Positions 41,576 to 50,841 are shown, numbered from the stretch's first letter. The stretch is DNA of 64,000 nt from JAFNAG01 sp050011535 (GCA_050011535.1 JBEKIX010000007.1:6316-70315), one strand, 5' to 3'. Program-made: numbers and translations. Notes: a model not told the origin generated them from the letters alone.

Positions 41576-43235
41576 GAGGAGTTCACACTTGAGCGTCAAG
41601 AAACGGAAGGGTGGCGCGACGCAGGATCAAGACCTTCGTCCCGTCCGGCAGACGCCGCGCTGGATGGTCGTGGTCGCTGCTGCTGCCATCCTGATCGCCT
41701 ATGTGGCTCTGCGGCTTCCCGGACTGAGCGTGCCGCTGGACAGGGACGAGGGTGCTTTCGGATATATGGGGCAGCTCATAGACAATGGCGAGCTGCCGTA
41801 TCGCGATGGCGTCGATCACAAACCGCCGGTGGCGTTTTACATCAATGCGCTGGCGCTTCACTTTGTGCCACCCACTCCGGCCGGGATGCACTTTTTTCTC
41901 CTGCTCTACAATCTGCTCACCCTGATCTGCATCTTTTATGTTGGGAAGACCTACTTTCAATCTCTTTCGGCCGGACTCTGGTGCGCCGTTGCGTACGCTG
42001 TTTTCAGTGCGAGTCCGGCGATCCAGGGGTTCACCGCTTCCACCGAAATGTGGATGCTCCTCCCGCTCACACTCAGCCTCCTGTTGGCTATTCTCGGAAC
42101 CGGAAAGAACCGTTCATTATTGATATTGCTGAGCGGCTTTGCCGGCGCCGCAGCCTGCTGGACCAAGCAAACTGCTTTCACCAGCGTTCTCTTCGTCTTT
42201 CTTTTCATTTGCGTCGCCGCTTTTCGCCGTGGTGAGCACCCGACTCGCTTACGCGTTGCGGCGACTCTTCGCGCATTCACCTCCTGGATCGTTGGAGCGA
42301 TTTTGTTCTCCGGCTTCGTGCTGTTCTATTACTATTTCCATGGAGTCCTGAGCGAGTTCATCTATTGGAGCTTCCTGCATAACGTATCCTACGCTGGTCA
42401 ATCTTCATTAGGAGACAGCCTGGATGCGGTCCTCCCTCAGCTCGCGGAAATCGTTCGGGGGGATTTCCTCATTTTGGGAGTGGGCGTGGTCATCGCCGCG
42501 TGGCAGTTTACCCAAAAGCAGGCCGGCTCCTATTTCGTCCTCGGCTTCTTGTTCCTCTCCTTTCTCGGAACGATTCCCGGATTCGGCTATCGGCATTATT
42601 TCGCTCAGCTGGCTCCTGCTGTGGCCATTGCGGGCGGTTATGGCTTGTACATTCTCCTGAACTATCTTCCCGTTCCCCATAGAAAGTTGGCGGCGATCGC
42701 TTGCTCTGCGCTGGTTCTGCTCGTTCCCATCATCATGAACAGTCAATACTTTCTCGAGCGAGATCCCGACAAGATCAGCCGGCGATATTTCGGGTTTGAT
42801 CCATTCCCGGAATCCAAGCCCGTGGCATCCTACGTCGCGGAAACAACAGCGCCGGAGGATCCGGTTTTCATTATCGGATCGGAACCGCAAATATTGTTTT
42901 ACGCCCGCCGCCGGAGTTCCTCGTCCTTTCTGATGGCCTACCCATTGATGGCCAGTTACCCTCGCTACAAGGAGTTCCAGAAGACCGTGTGGAGTGAGAT
43001 CGAGAGGACTCCGCCCAAGCTCATCATCAAGGTGGCCAATATCCATTATTCACTCCTCTGGGACGGAATTGCCGATCTCGACATCATGCGCCGCCTGGAT
43101 CATCTGATCGGAGAAGACTACGCGGTCGATCGGGTAATGCTGGTCACAGGATCCGAGGGTGAGTGGGTCAAGCCGAGCGATAGCCGGTTGCGGGAAGGAG
43201 TGCCCTGCATCTATGTTTACAGGAAAAGGGGGTGA
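41574..43235 (+). CDS. PMT/ArnT-like membrane glycosyltransferase, second copy
   Basis: About 553 aa with roughly 11 transmembrane helices. The catalytic-type acidic motif is DRDEGAFGYMGQ, followed by YRDGVDHKPPVAFYINAL, the DxDE...HKPP layout of GT39-related lipid-linked-sugar transferases. The C-terminus is a soluble domain (FIIGSEPQILFYARRR). The ATG at 41574 is made by repeat C2; a TTG at 41589 has a proper GAGGAG 7 nt upstream and may be the real start (MSVKKRKGG). It follows another GT-C gene in the same direction, and a TMTC-like gene lies 450 bp downstream, so the region is rich in predicted polyprenyl-sugar transferases. Confidence 0.75.
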   Translation: MRSSHLSVKKRKGGATQDQDLRPVRQTPRWMVVVAAAAILIAYVALRLPGLSVPLDRDEGAFGYMGQLIDNGELPYRDGVDHKPPVAFYINALALHFVPPTPAGMHFFLLLYNLLTLICIFYVGKTYFQSLSAGLWCAVAYAVFSASPAIQGFTASTEMWMLLPLTLSLLLAILGTGKNRSLLILLSGFAGAAACWTKQTAFTSVLFVFLFICVAAFRRGEHPTRLRVAATLRAFTSWIVGAILFSGFVLFYYYFHGVLSEFIYWSFLHNVSYAGQSSLGDSLDAVLPQLAEIVRGDFLILGVGVVIAAWQFTQKQAGSYFVLGFLFLSFLGTIPGFGYRHYFAQLAPAVAIAGGYGLYILLNYLPVPHRKLAAIACSALVLLVPIIMNSQYFLERDPDKISRRYFGFDPFPESKPVASYVAETTAPEDPVFIIGSEPQILFYARRRSSSSFLMAYPLMASYPRYKEFQKTVWSEIERTPPKLIIKVANIHYSLLWDGIADLDIMRRLDHLIGEDYAVDRVMLVTGSEGEWVKPSDSRLREGVPCIYVYRKRG

Positions 43236-43269
43236 CCCTCGCTGAGATGCTTTTGATTTTCCCATGAGC

Positions 43270-43607
43270 TCTTTGTTATACATAACGACGTAGATTCTGC
43301 CGCATGATGGCAGTTGTATGTGATCTAGATTGGGTGAGGCACAAAGAAGAATCGGGATGCGACTCTTAGTGCCTGGCAGTGTGATTTCATTGTCATTCAG
43401 GCCCGAAGGGCCGGAAATGAATAGGCCCGGCCGTAAGGCCGGGAGAAGATTTGGAGAGAGATGGAGCGCCGAAGGCGCGGCACCTGAAAATCGATAGTGC
43501 CGCGCCTTCGGCGCTCGATTTTCGTCCGTAAGCAGATCCCGGCCTTACGGCCGGGCCTACCTACTGCCGGCCCTTCGGGCCTCCAGACCCATTGTTTCGA
43601 GGCCCCC
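43270..43607. repeat. Family E structured element, full copy E1
   Basis: About 340 bp. The core (43398-43583) is a global inverted repeat whose arms carry smaller palindromes: GGCCCGAAGGGCC, GGCCCGGCCGTAAGGCCGGG and GCGCCGAAGGCGCGGCAC, each present twice. The left flank of about 125 bp (from GTTATACATAACGACG) is not palindromic in the same way but is conserved in E2. No ORF spans it. E2 at 50508-50841 matches it end to end in opposite orientation. Confidence 0.85.
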
Positions 43608-43683
43608 AGGAGTTGTCGCGCACCCGAAACGATGTTTCACCGGCGGTATCTTTTATGATGCTCTGTATGACCTGCGTGGATAC

Positions 43684-45693
43684 ATGGACAAGTTAGATCA
43701 AAAATCTGGAGCCCGCGCACCCGATATTCCACGGGCAACGGTCGATATTCGCGATTTTGCCATTTACCTGTTGCTGGTCGTCAGCACGCTGGCAGCGTAC
43801 AGCCAGGTTCGGAGCTATGAATTCGTCACCTATGACGATCCGGAATACGTCACCGCGAATCCCATCGTGCGGTCCGGGCTCACGCTCCACGGCCTGACGT
43901 GGGCGTTCACGACCGATCGGGATGGCAACTGGTTTCCGCTTACATGGCTGTCTCACATGGCGGATTCACAGTTCTTCGGACAGCGCAGTGGGTTGCATCA
44001 CCTGACGAACGTGCTGCTCCACACGCTCAGCGCTCTGCTTCTGTTTGCGCTCCTCAAGAGGATGACAGGTTCGCGCTGGCGCAGCGCGGTGGTCGCCGCC
44101 CTATTTGCTCTCCACCCCTTGCATGTCGAATCGGTGGCATGGGTGGCGGAAAGGAAGGACGTCCTCTGTGGGCTGTTCTGGATGCTTACTCTTCTGGGAT
44201 ACGCACACTACGTCGAACGGCCCAGACTCGGCCGCTATGTGCTTGTGGTCATCCCATTTTGTCTCGGCCTGATGTCGAAGCCAATGATCATCACGCTGCC
44301 GTTTGTGCTTCTGCTGCTGGACGTTTGGCCGCTGCGCCGCTTATCCTTCAAGAAATCCGCTCCAGCCGGTAGGACAAAGAAAAAAGGACAGTCAAGCGTG
44401 GAGCCAAAGGCAAAGACGGCGGGTATTCTATGGGAGAAGGCGCCGCTCTTCGCGCTCTCCGCGTGTTCTGCCGTCGTGACCTACCTCGTTCAACAACGGG
44501 GCGGAGCCGTCGTTCCTGCGAACTGGATTCCCCTGGGAGCGCGCATCGCAAATGCCCTGGTTTCCTACGTAGCCTATATCTGGCAAGTGTTCTGGCCCTC
44601 CCGGCTTGTCGTGTTTTATCCGCATCCGACGTCCCTGCCGGCATGGGAAACCTTGGGCGCGGGACTGGTTCTGGCGGGTGTTTCCATTCTCGTCCTCCGC
44701 TTACTTCCTCGTCTGCCGTATCTTGCCGTCGGGTGGTTCTGGTACCTGGGCACACTCGTCCCCGTGATCGGCCTGGTTCAAGTCGGGATGCAATCCAGGG
44801 CAGATCGATACACGTACTTGCCGCTGGTCGGGATATTCCTGTTGGTGACATGGGGCGTGGCGGATGTCTTTCAACGATGGCCGACTGGAAAACATGCGCT
44901 GGGCACTATCGCAGTCGCCGCGTGCTGCGCTTGTCTGATTCTGACATGGCATCAAGTTCAGAATTGGAAGAACAGCGCAGCGCTCTTCACGCATGCCGCA
45001 GTGGCTTCGACTCACAACTATATTGGGTACTACGGTCTGGGAGGCGTCCTCCGGGACCAGGGCCGGTTCGCCGAAGCCGTCACGTTTTATGGCGAAGCCG
45101 CGCGCCTGTTTCCGAGCTTTGCGGGCGCTCACAGCGGCCTTGCGGGTGTTTATTTGAAGCAGGGACGGATCAACGAGGCAATCAAGGAACTGACAGAAGC
45201 GATCCGTCTGTCCCCCGCTACCGTCGAGGACAGGATCAGCATGGGAATCGCACTGAACAAGCTGGGCAAGGGAGCCGATGCAGCGGCCGAACTGCTCGAA
45301 GCGATCCGACTGGACCCCGATTCCGCGGATGCTCACTACAATTTGGGGATTGTCTATGCCGGGATGGGGAAAACGGACGATGCCACGGCACAATTCGAAC
45401 TGGCCGTTCGGCTGGAACCGGACCGTCCCGAGACCTATTACAATCTGGGCAACGCACTGGCCGTCCAGGGAAAGATGAGCGAAGCCATCGCTGAATTTAC
45501 GACGGCGATCCAGTTGAGGCCAAATTACGGAAACGCCCACAATAATCTGGGCAGCGCACTGGCAAACATGGGACGAATTGACGAGGCGGTCGAGCACTTT
45601 TCCGAGGCCGTCCGGCTCATGCCCGAATCCGAAGAGGCGCGGCGCAATCTCGAATACGCCACGTCCCTTCGAACCAAGCCCATAAAAAAGTAG
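43684..45693 (+). CDS. TMTC-like polytopic membrane protein with C-terminal TPR array
   Basis: 669 aa. About 11 transmembrane helices with YEFVTYDDPEYVTANP, WFPLTWLSHMAD, FALHPLHVESVAWVAERKDV and GLVQVGMQSRADRYTYLPL, then six TPR units (e.g. INEAIKELTEAIRLSPA, TDDATAQFELAVRLEPD). Close relative of the proteins at 35167 and 61521. Probable GT-C-type membrane enzyme with a periplasmic TPR domain for protein substrates; no activity can be assigned. Flanked by repeat E1 upstream and B6 four bases after its stop. Confidence 0.72.
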   Translation: MDKLDQKSGARAPDIPRATVDIRDFAIYLLLVVSTLAAYSQVRSYEFVTYDDPEYVTANPIVRSGLTLHGLTWAFTTDRDGNWFPLTWLSHMADSQFFGQRSGLHHLTNVLLHTLSALLLFALLKRMTGSRWRSAVVAALFALHPLHVESVAWVAERKDVLCGLFWMLTLLGYAHYVERPRLGRYVLVVIPFCLGLMSKPMIITLPFVLLLLDVWPLRRLSFKKSAPAGRTKKKGQSSVEPKAKTAGILWEKAPLFALSACSAVVTYLVQQRGGAVVPANWIPLGARIANALVSYVAYIWQVFWPSRLVVFYPHPTSLPAWETLGAGLVLAGVSILVLRLLPRLPYLAVGWFWYLGTLVPVIGLVQVGMQSRADRYTYLPLVGIFLLVTWGVADVFQRWPTGKHALGTIAVAACCACLILTWHQVQNWKNSAALFTHAAVASTHNYIGYYGLGGVLRDQGRFAEAVTFYGEAARLFPSFAGAHSGLAGVYLKQGRINEAIKELTEAIRLSPATVEDRISMGIALNKLGKGADAAAELLEAIRLDPDSADAHYNLGIVYAGMGKTDDATAQFELAVRLEPDRPETYYNLGNALAVQGKMSEAIAEFTTAIQLRPNYGNAHNNLGSALANMGRIDEAVEHFSEAVRLMPESEEARRNLEYATSLRTKPIKK

Positions 45694-45696
45694 TCC

Positions 45697-45790
45697 TGCG
45701 AAATTGAGGACAGCTAGGGTTTTCGCCTTGCCTTCTTGAATCTGCCGAAGGTGTCCCGGCGAAAACAGGCAGCTGTCCCCAATTTCGCAG
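45697..45790. repeat. Family B palindrome, copy B6
   Basis: Arms TGCGAAATTGAGGACAGC... and ...GCTGTCCCCAATTTCGCA with loop TTGAATCTGCCGAAGGTGT, related to that of B3. It starts immediately after the TMTC-like stop and ends 2 bp before the promoter of the GGDEF gene. Confidence 0.83.
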
Positions 45791-45792
45791 TG

Positions 45793-45821
45793 TTGACTTA
45801 GCCGAGACCTATCCTTATGAT
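45793..45821 (+). promoter_or_regulatory. Sigma-70 promoter of the GGDEF gene
   Basis: TTGACT at 45793-45798, 17-bp spacer, TATGAT at 45816-45821. Start of transcription would be near 45828, leaving a leader of about 160 nt before the GTG at 45988. I looked for a c-di-GMP (GEMM) riboswitch in that leader and did not find its signature; a small hairpin (GAGGAGCA / TGCTCTCC) is present. Confidence 0.65.
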
Positions 45822-45987
45822 AGATTCGGGTTTACATCGATGAGGCTGAGGAGCATTTCCTGCTCTCCCCTTCCCTTGATTTGGGCTGTGTAGCACTCTA
45901 CATTGCCAAAACAGATTTTTGGCTTCTTGTGTGTTTTAGAATCAGGTTTTTTGTTTCCTGTGGACCTGCATGGCCTGAAAGCGAGAG

Positions 45988-48240
45988 GTGGATTTGGCGT
46001 CGCCATTCAAGAGAGAAAACCTGACGGCTTCGACCCACACGAAGAGCCGGATAGGCTTCGAGATTGAGGCTCTGCGGCAGAAGATCACTGATCTGGAAAG
46101 CCTCGAATTCGAGCTGACAAGGGCGGAGCTGGCTTTGAACGCTGCCGGCACCCAACCGGAGCCGGCGACCGCAGATCAGCTCAGGAGAGAAATCAAGGAA
46201 CGCCTCGGATATTTCCCTCTTTCATTCGCGCCCGCGGCGGATATTCCGGAAGTGCTAAGGAACCTTTGGCAACAAGCCCTGGCCGCGTATTACGACAATC
46301 CTCTCCCGGCGCTGATAAAGGAAAAACTGTTCGTCCAGCTCGCGCGCTATTGTGCCGGGCCCTATTCTATCGTCACACACAGCTGCATCCTCCACAGCCT
46401 AGGGACCGCGGCCTCGGAGGTGCTCCGGCTCCTTCAACAGCCCACGCCTTCCCCCGAAGAAGATCTGGATGGCATCATCAGCACTTTGTCCTCGGTTTCC
46501 CCTCCGATCGCCGCCTGGCCGGAACCGGATTCGGATCTCGAAGAAGCTTTCTTGCGCGGCTGCATTTTGTTTTTTCTCAGGCCCGCGGATGCCGAAGCGT
46601 GCCACGTGCAGATCCGGCGCCTGCTTAACACAAAGAACTATGAGCATCTGATAGGTTTTTTGTCATATGTGAAGGCGTTTCACGTGTGGCTGGAGGCTCA
46701 TCCCGAAATCTCCTACCATTCCGACCCCCAGGTCCGGGCAAACATCATCGATCTGCTTCGTGAGGAGCCGCGCCTGGCGGCGCTGTTCCGCAATTACTAT
46801 CGGGAATTCGGCATTGACCGCCGCCGGCTGGCAGCAGAGCAAGCGCTGCGTGCGAGCGAGGAGCGCTACCGCGAGCTGTTTGAAAATGCCAACGATATGG
46901 TCTACACCATGGATTTCGAAGGCAATTTGACTTCGCTCAACAAAGCCGCCGAGAGGATTACAGGCTACTCGCGCGCGGAAGCGCTGCGCATGAAGCTCGA
47001 GCAGTTTGTCGCGCCTGGTCACGAGGGAGTTGTGCGCAAGATGCTGGAGCGGCAGGAGAGCGTTGCGCCGCACGAACTCGAGATTGTTACCAAGGCAGGA
47101 CACCTGGTCGCGCTGGAGATAAGCACGCATATCATCTCCAGGGACGGAGTGCTGCTCGGCGTGCAGGGAATCGCCCGCGACATCACGGAGCGAAAGAAAA
47201 CCGAGGAAGCCCTCCAGCAGGCAAAGCAGAACCTCGAAGCCTGGGTGGACGAGCTCGAGCAGCGCACTCGCGAAATGACATTGCTCAGCGAGATGGGCGA
47301 CATGTTACGCGCCTGTCTCACTACGGACGAGGCATACACCGTAATCGTCCGGGTGGCGCAACAGCTCTTCCCGGGCCGCGACGGCGCGCTCTATGTCATA
47401 ACATCCTCGCGCAACCTCGTCGAAGCGGTGGCCGTGTGGGGGGATGCATCCTCCCTCGAACGTGTCTTCCCTCCCGATGAGTGCTGGGCGCTGCGCCGCG
47501 GCCGCGTGCATTGGGTCGAGGACTCGAGCCTCGGCCTGTTGTGCAAGCATCTTCCCCATCCCTCTCCGGAAGGGTATTTGTGCGTGCCGATGATGGCGCA
47601 GAGTGAGGCCTTGGGCATATTCTACCTCTCGCAACCCGCAAACCTGCGCTTGACTGAGGCCAAACAGCGGCTCGCCGTGGCTATGGCCGAGCACATCGCG
47701 ATGGCTGTGTCCAACTTGAAGCTGCATGAAACCCTGCGTAGCCAATCGATCCGTGACCCGCTCACGGGTTTGTTCAACCGCCGTTTCATGGAGGAGTCGC
47801 TTGCGCTCGAGTTGCGCCGCGCGACGCGCAACCAGCGCTCCCTGGGCGTGATCATGCTCGACCTCGATCGCTTCAAGCACTTCAACGACACCTACGGCCA
47901 TGATGCCGGAGATACTTTGCTACGCGAATTGGGCACGTTGCTCCAGGCAAACATCCGCGGCGAGGACATCGCCTGCCGTTACGGAGGAGAGGAGTTCACT
48001 CTGATCCTGCCGGAAGGCAGCGCCGAGGTGATTCAGCAGCGCGCGGAGGCGGTGCGGGAAGCCATCAAGCGCCTCGACGTCCTGCATCGAGGCCAGCCTC
48101 TCGGCCGCATCGCGGCATCACTCGGAGTCGCGATTTTCCCCGAGCATGGCCGCACCGGAGAAGCGCTGCTGCAGGCAGCCGACGCCGCTCTCTATCAGAG
48201 CAAGGCCGCCGGCGGAGACTTCGTCACAACCGCCAAGTAA
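45988..48240 (+). CDS. AhpD-like / PAS / GAF / GGDEF diguanylate cyclase
   Basis: About 750 aa, soluble. N-terminal AhpD/CMD-like domain (LGYFPLSFAPAADIPEVLRN, PLPALIKEKLFVQLARYC, SIVTHSCILHSLG) with the CxxC resolving Cys replaced by Ser; then one PAS domain (about 290-410), GAF (about 430-585: DECWALRRGRVHWVEDS, YLCVPMMAQSEALGIFYL) and GGDEF. The GGDEF site is intact: DLDRFKHFNDTYGHDAGD and CRYGGEEF near residue 665, with RGED as the inhibitory RxxD. It should make c-di-GMP. Paralogue of the gene at 30138, which has one more PAS and a degenerate site. GTG at 45988 or TTG at 45994 are the candidate starts after GAGAGGTGG. Confidence 0.85.
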   Translation: MDLASPFKRENLTASTHTKSRIGFEIEALRQKITDLESLEFELTRAELALNAAGTQPEPATADQLRREIKERLGYFPLSFAPAADIPEVLRNLWQQALAAYYDNPLPALIKEKLFVQLARYCAGPYSIVTHSCILHSLGTAASEVLRLLQQPTPSPEEDLDGIISTLSSVSPPIAAWPEPDSDLEEAFLRGCILFFLRPADAEACHVQIRRLLNTKNYEHLIGFLSYVKAFHVWLEAHPEISYHSDPQVRANIIDLLREEPRLAALFRNYYREFGIDRRRLAAEQALRASEERYRELFENANDMVYTMDFEGNLTSLNKAAERITGYSRAEALRMKLEQFVAPGHEGVVRKMLERQESVAPHELEIVTKAGHLVALEISTHIISRDGVLLGVQGIARDITERKKTEEALQQAKQNLEAWVDELEQRTREMTLLSEMGDMLRACLTTDEAYTVIVRVAQQLFPGRDGALYVITSSRNLVEAVAVWGDASSLERVFPPDECWALRRGRVHWVEDSSLGLLCKHLPHPSPEGYLCVPMMAQSEALGIFYLSQPANLRLTEAKQRLAVAMAEHIAMAVSNLKLHETLRSQSIRDPLTGLFNRRFMEESLALELRRATRNQRSLGVIMLDLDRFKHFNDTYGHDAGDTLLRELGTLLQANIRGEDIACRYGGEEFTLILPEGSAEVIQQRAEAVREAIKRLDVLHRGQPLGRIAASLGVAIFPEHGRTGEALLQAADAALYQSKAAGGDFVTTAK

Positions 48241-48241
48241 T

Positions 48242-48357
48242 TTCTGTCGCCCCTGCCGGGGCTCTTGCGGAACTCCTCCTGACCGGGGGCCGCGCGCTGT
48301 GCGCTTGGCCCCAGCTACTGTCGCTGACCCTCCGGGTCAGGCGCTTCACCGGCGATC
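48242..48357. repeat. Family G palindromic cluster, copy G2
   Basis: GCCCCTGCCGGGGC, then GGGGGCC...GGCCCC, then CTGACCCTCCGGGTCAG, in the same order and orientation as G1 (starting TGTCGCCC in both). It begins directly after the GGDEF stop. Confidence 0.65.
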
Positions 48358-48414
48358 CACGGCAGATGCTAAATCAGAACTCCGGATCACGTGCTGAATC
48401 GAAGCCCTACCCTG

Positions 48415-48655
48415 CGTCCCGTAGGGACGCCGTGAAAATAGCCCGGCACTTCAGTGCCGGGATTAGGCATCAGGTTAGGCAGGAGTCCCGTAGGGACGAA
48501 TGACGCGAAGACCACGATGATGGACTTAAAATCCAATACGACAATAGGTACATATGGGAACAACTCAGTCGTCCCTACGGGACTTGCCGCGGCGATATCC
48601 GACGTTCCCGGCACTGAAGTGCCGGGCTGCTCTCGTTGCGTCCCTAACGGGACGC
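48415..48655. repeat. Family D element, copy D1
   Basis: About 240 bp with GTCCCGTAGGGAC twice on the left, GTCCCTACGGGAC and GTCCCTAACGGGAC on the right, and GCCCGGCACTTCAGTGCCGGG on both sides. The middle (ATCCAATACGACAATAGG, CAACTCAGTCGTCC) is also conserved in D2 at 56553, so the whole unit, not only the palindromes, is repeated. No ORF spans it. Confidence 0.83.
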
Positions 48656-48683
48656 ACAACTCCTCGCTTCTTTTCGCATCTCC

Positions 48684-49649
48684 TTACTTCTTTTGATGGG
48701 ATTCATACAAGGCGGCAAGCCGATTCATGAATGTCTGCCGATAGTCGTCGGATAGCGCGATCGCGCTCACTTTGCTCGACGAGTCCAGGCTGATCGCGCC
48801 GCTGGGCGCATTGTAGTCATAGGGCACGCCGGACGGATCCCTCGGCACAAAGCTGATGAGTCCGGCTCGCACCAGGCCATCCAGAGTCGGGGGACGCGCG
48901 CCGTGGGTGGCCGCATATTTCTCCACGAAAAACTCGAGTGTCCAGATGTCCTCGTCGGCCTGGATGCCGGCGAGGTGTTTTCTGGCGTTTTCCTTCACAT
49001 CGGCGCGCGTGGATCTTTCAAGCTCGCGCCGCCACAAATCCTTGGCGGTATCCACGGCGCCGCCTTCCGAAAAGCCGCGCGCAGCTAGAGCTTCTATCCA
49101 GGGCGGGCTTCCTGGGATGCGTGTGGCTGCCAACCATGTCTGGCCTGCATTCCGGTAATCATGCAGATACCAGAAATAGACAAACCCCTTGTCGAACCGG
49201 AGCCGCCACTCTTCCGGCTGCTGCGCGATTCCCTTGTCGAGCAGCCGGATTGCCTCGAGCGGCTGTCCGGCGCCAAGGGGATCAGGCTCAGCCAGGAATA
49301 TACTTCCGGCGCAGTAAACATCCAGCATCTGCGGATCCAAAGTGGTAACGATGTCCAGCAGCGCGGGGAGGTTTTTGTAGCGTATCCGCCTGCGTGCCGC
49401 TTCCTCTCGGCGCCCGTAGTACTGAATGGCGCGCATCCAATAGGCGTCGGCCAGAAGGCTGTCGTAACCGAGCGCCATGGCCTTCACGGCGCCGGGAGAA
49501 GAAAAATAGAGGATGTCCGGATCGACTGCGTCGCCCGGCCGGAGGGAATCCATTCGATCCTGTACCGGCTTCACGAGTGATGCAGCCGCCAGTAACGCAA
49601 TGCCTGGGAGCCAGCGGCGCCAGGCCAACAGCCGGATGCGCGATTTCAT
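48684..49649 (-). CDS. TPR-containing exported or membrane-anchored protein of an ABC exporter operon
   Basis: 321 aa. A single N-terminal hydrophobic helix (WLPGIALLAAASLVKPV), then helical TPR-like repeats (LLADAYWMRAIQYYGRREEA, LLDIVTTLDPQMLDVYCAGS, LLDKGIAQQPEEWRLRFDKG, WRRELERSTRADVKENARKH) and a C-terminal part (LVRAGLISFVPRDPSGVPYD) seen at the end of such proteins. Its ATG overlaps the permease stop by 4 bp (ATGA), so it is translated with it. Probably a periplasmic partner of the ABC-2 exporter. No enzyme motif. Confidence 0.68.
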   Translation of the reverse strand: MKSRIRLLAWRRWLPGIALLAAASLVKPVQDRMDSLRPGDAVDPDILYFSSPGAVKAMALGYDSLLADAYWMRAIQYYGRREEAARRRIRYKNLPALLDIVTTLDPQMLDVYCAGSIFLAEPDPLGAGQPLEAIRLLDKGIAQQPEEWRLRFDKGFVYFWYLHDYRNAGQTWLAATRIPGSPPWIEALAARGFSEGGAVDTAKDLWRRELERSTRADVKENARKHLAGIQADEDIWTLEFFVEKYAATHGARPPTLDGLVRAGLISFVPRDPSGVPYDYNAPSGAISLDSSSKVSAIALSDDYRQTFMNRLAALYESHQKK

Positions 49650-50437
49650 TTGAAATCCCTGCGCGAAAATATGGCCGCGGCAATCGCCAGCAGGATCGCG
49701 GAATACAGGAACGCATACATCGTGGCCCAGCCGACGGCTGCCGCGCGGATCGGTTCATAATAGGCCGCGCTCCGGATCACGTTGCGGCTGTCGACCACGT
49801 TGAAATTTGAGATGTTGGGCAGGACGTAATAGAGGACCTCGGCAACGATTTCAGCCGTGGCGGCCTTCGTCAGTTGTGCGAATTTGAGCAGGTCCGCATT
49901 GAAATGTCCGATGACCCAGAGAAAAAATGTGAACAGCGCCGACAACGCGGGTGTCGAGAACGACGAAAAGAGCAAGGCCACAGCCGTCGTCAACGCCAGC
50001 GAGAGGAAGATCAGATAAACCGCGGGGAGGAGGCGCAGGCAGTTCTCCAATGAGATGCCGCCATTAAAGGCAAGCGTGAGCTCGAGGCCGGCGGTCATGA
50101 TGACGACGTTCGCCAAAAGCGTGATGAGCAGGCCAAGGTACTTGCCTAGAATGAATTCCCACCGGTGCACCGGCTTGGCAAGCAGCGCAAATACTGTGCG
50201 CCGTTCCAACTCTTTGTAGACCAGACCGATGCCGATGAAGATGGCAATCAGCGTCCCGAATATGGATATCGAGGACAGACCCAGATCGACGATGACCTTG
50301 TCCTCATAACCCAGCGTCAGCTGCCCCAGGATAAGTGAGCTCAGAATCATCAGGAGCGCGAACAGTATCAGGTCATAGAGAATCTTGTCCCTGATGTTCT
50401 CGCGAAAGGTATTCAGGGCGATGGCCAGTACTTTCAT
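49646..50437 (-). CDS. ABC-2 type transporter permease
   Basis: 263 aa with six transmembrane helices; N-terminal LAIALNTFRENIRDKILYDL, and the ELERRTVFALLAKPVHRWEFILGKY segment is the coupling region typical of ABC-2 permeases (NosY/gliding-type). Partner of the ATPase at 50849-51793, but the two are separated by 411 bp holding repeat E2, so transcription of the operon would pass through that structured element. It overlaps the TPR gene by 4 bp. The substrate is unknown. Confidence 0.85.
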   Translation of the reverse strand: MKVLAIALNTFRENIRDKILYDLILFALLMILSSLILGQLTLGYEDKVIVDLGLSSISIFGTLIAIFIGIGLVYKELERRTVFALLAKPVHRWEFILGKYLGLLITLLANVVIMTAGLELTLAFNGGISLENCLRLLPAVYLIFLSLALTTAVALLFSSFSTPALSALFTFFLWVIGHFNADLLKFAQLTKAATAEIVAEVLYYVLPNISNFNVVDSRNVIRSAAYYEPIRAAAVGWATMYAFLYSAILLAIAAAIFSRRDFK

Positions 50438-50507
50438 AATCGTCTTATACAGAGCGTTATAAACAATGCCGCCAGCGAAATAACATTCCGGCCGTGCGAC
50501 AAGTTTT

Positions 50508-50841
50508 CGGGGTGCCTCGAAAAAACGGTCTTTGAGGCCCGAAGGGCCGACAGTTAGTAGGCCCGGCCGTAAGGCCGGGAGTCGATTCCGAATTAAAAAC
50601 CGAGCGCCGAAGGCGCGGCACCTGAGATTTCAATAGTGCTGCGACTTCGGCGCTACATTGCCTGGCAATCCCTATCCCGGCCTTACGGTCGGGCCTGTTC
50701 ATTACCGGCCCTTCGGGCCTCAAAATCACACTAGCGGACATCAAGAATGGCTTCCCGATCCTCATGTGTGCCTCACGGAATTCAGATAACATACAAAATC
50801 TCAGCATGCGGCAGAATTCATGTCGTTCCGTATAGCACTCG
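50508..50841. repeat. Family E structured element, full copy E2 (opposite orientation to E1)
   Basis: The reverse complement aligns with E1 from GCTATACGGAACGACA to TTCGAGGCACC, including the non-palindromic flank (CTGCCGCATG, GTGAGGCAC, AGTGTGATTT) and the three palindrome types. It is inserted between an ABC ATPase gene and its permease gene. Confidence 0.85.

Noticed and set aside
43270..43607. Insertion sequence at family E
   Set aside because: No transposase ORF in E1 or E2 and no target-site duplication that I could see; treated as a non-autonomous or RNA element.
45822..45987. c-di-GMP riboswitch in the leader of the GGDEF gene
   Set aside because: Conserved GEMM sequence blocks are not found; only a small hairpin is visible.
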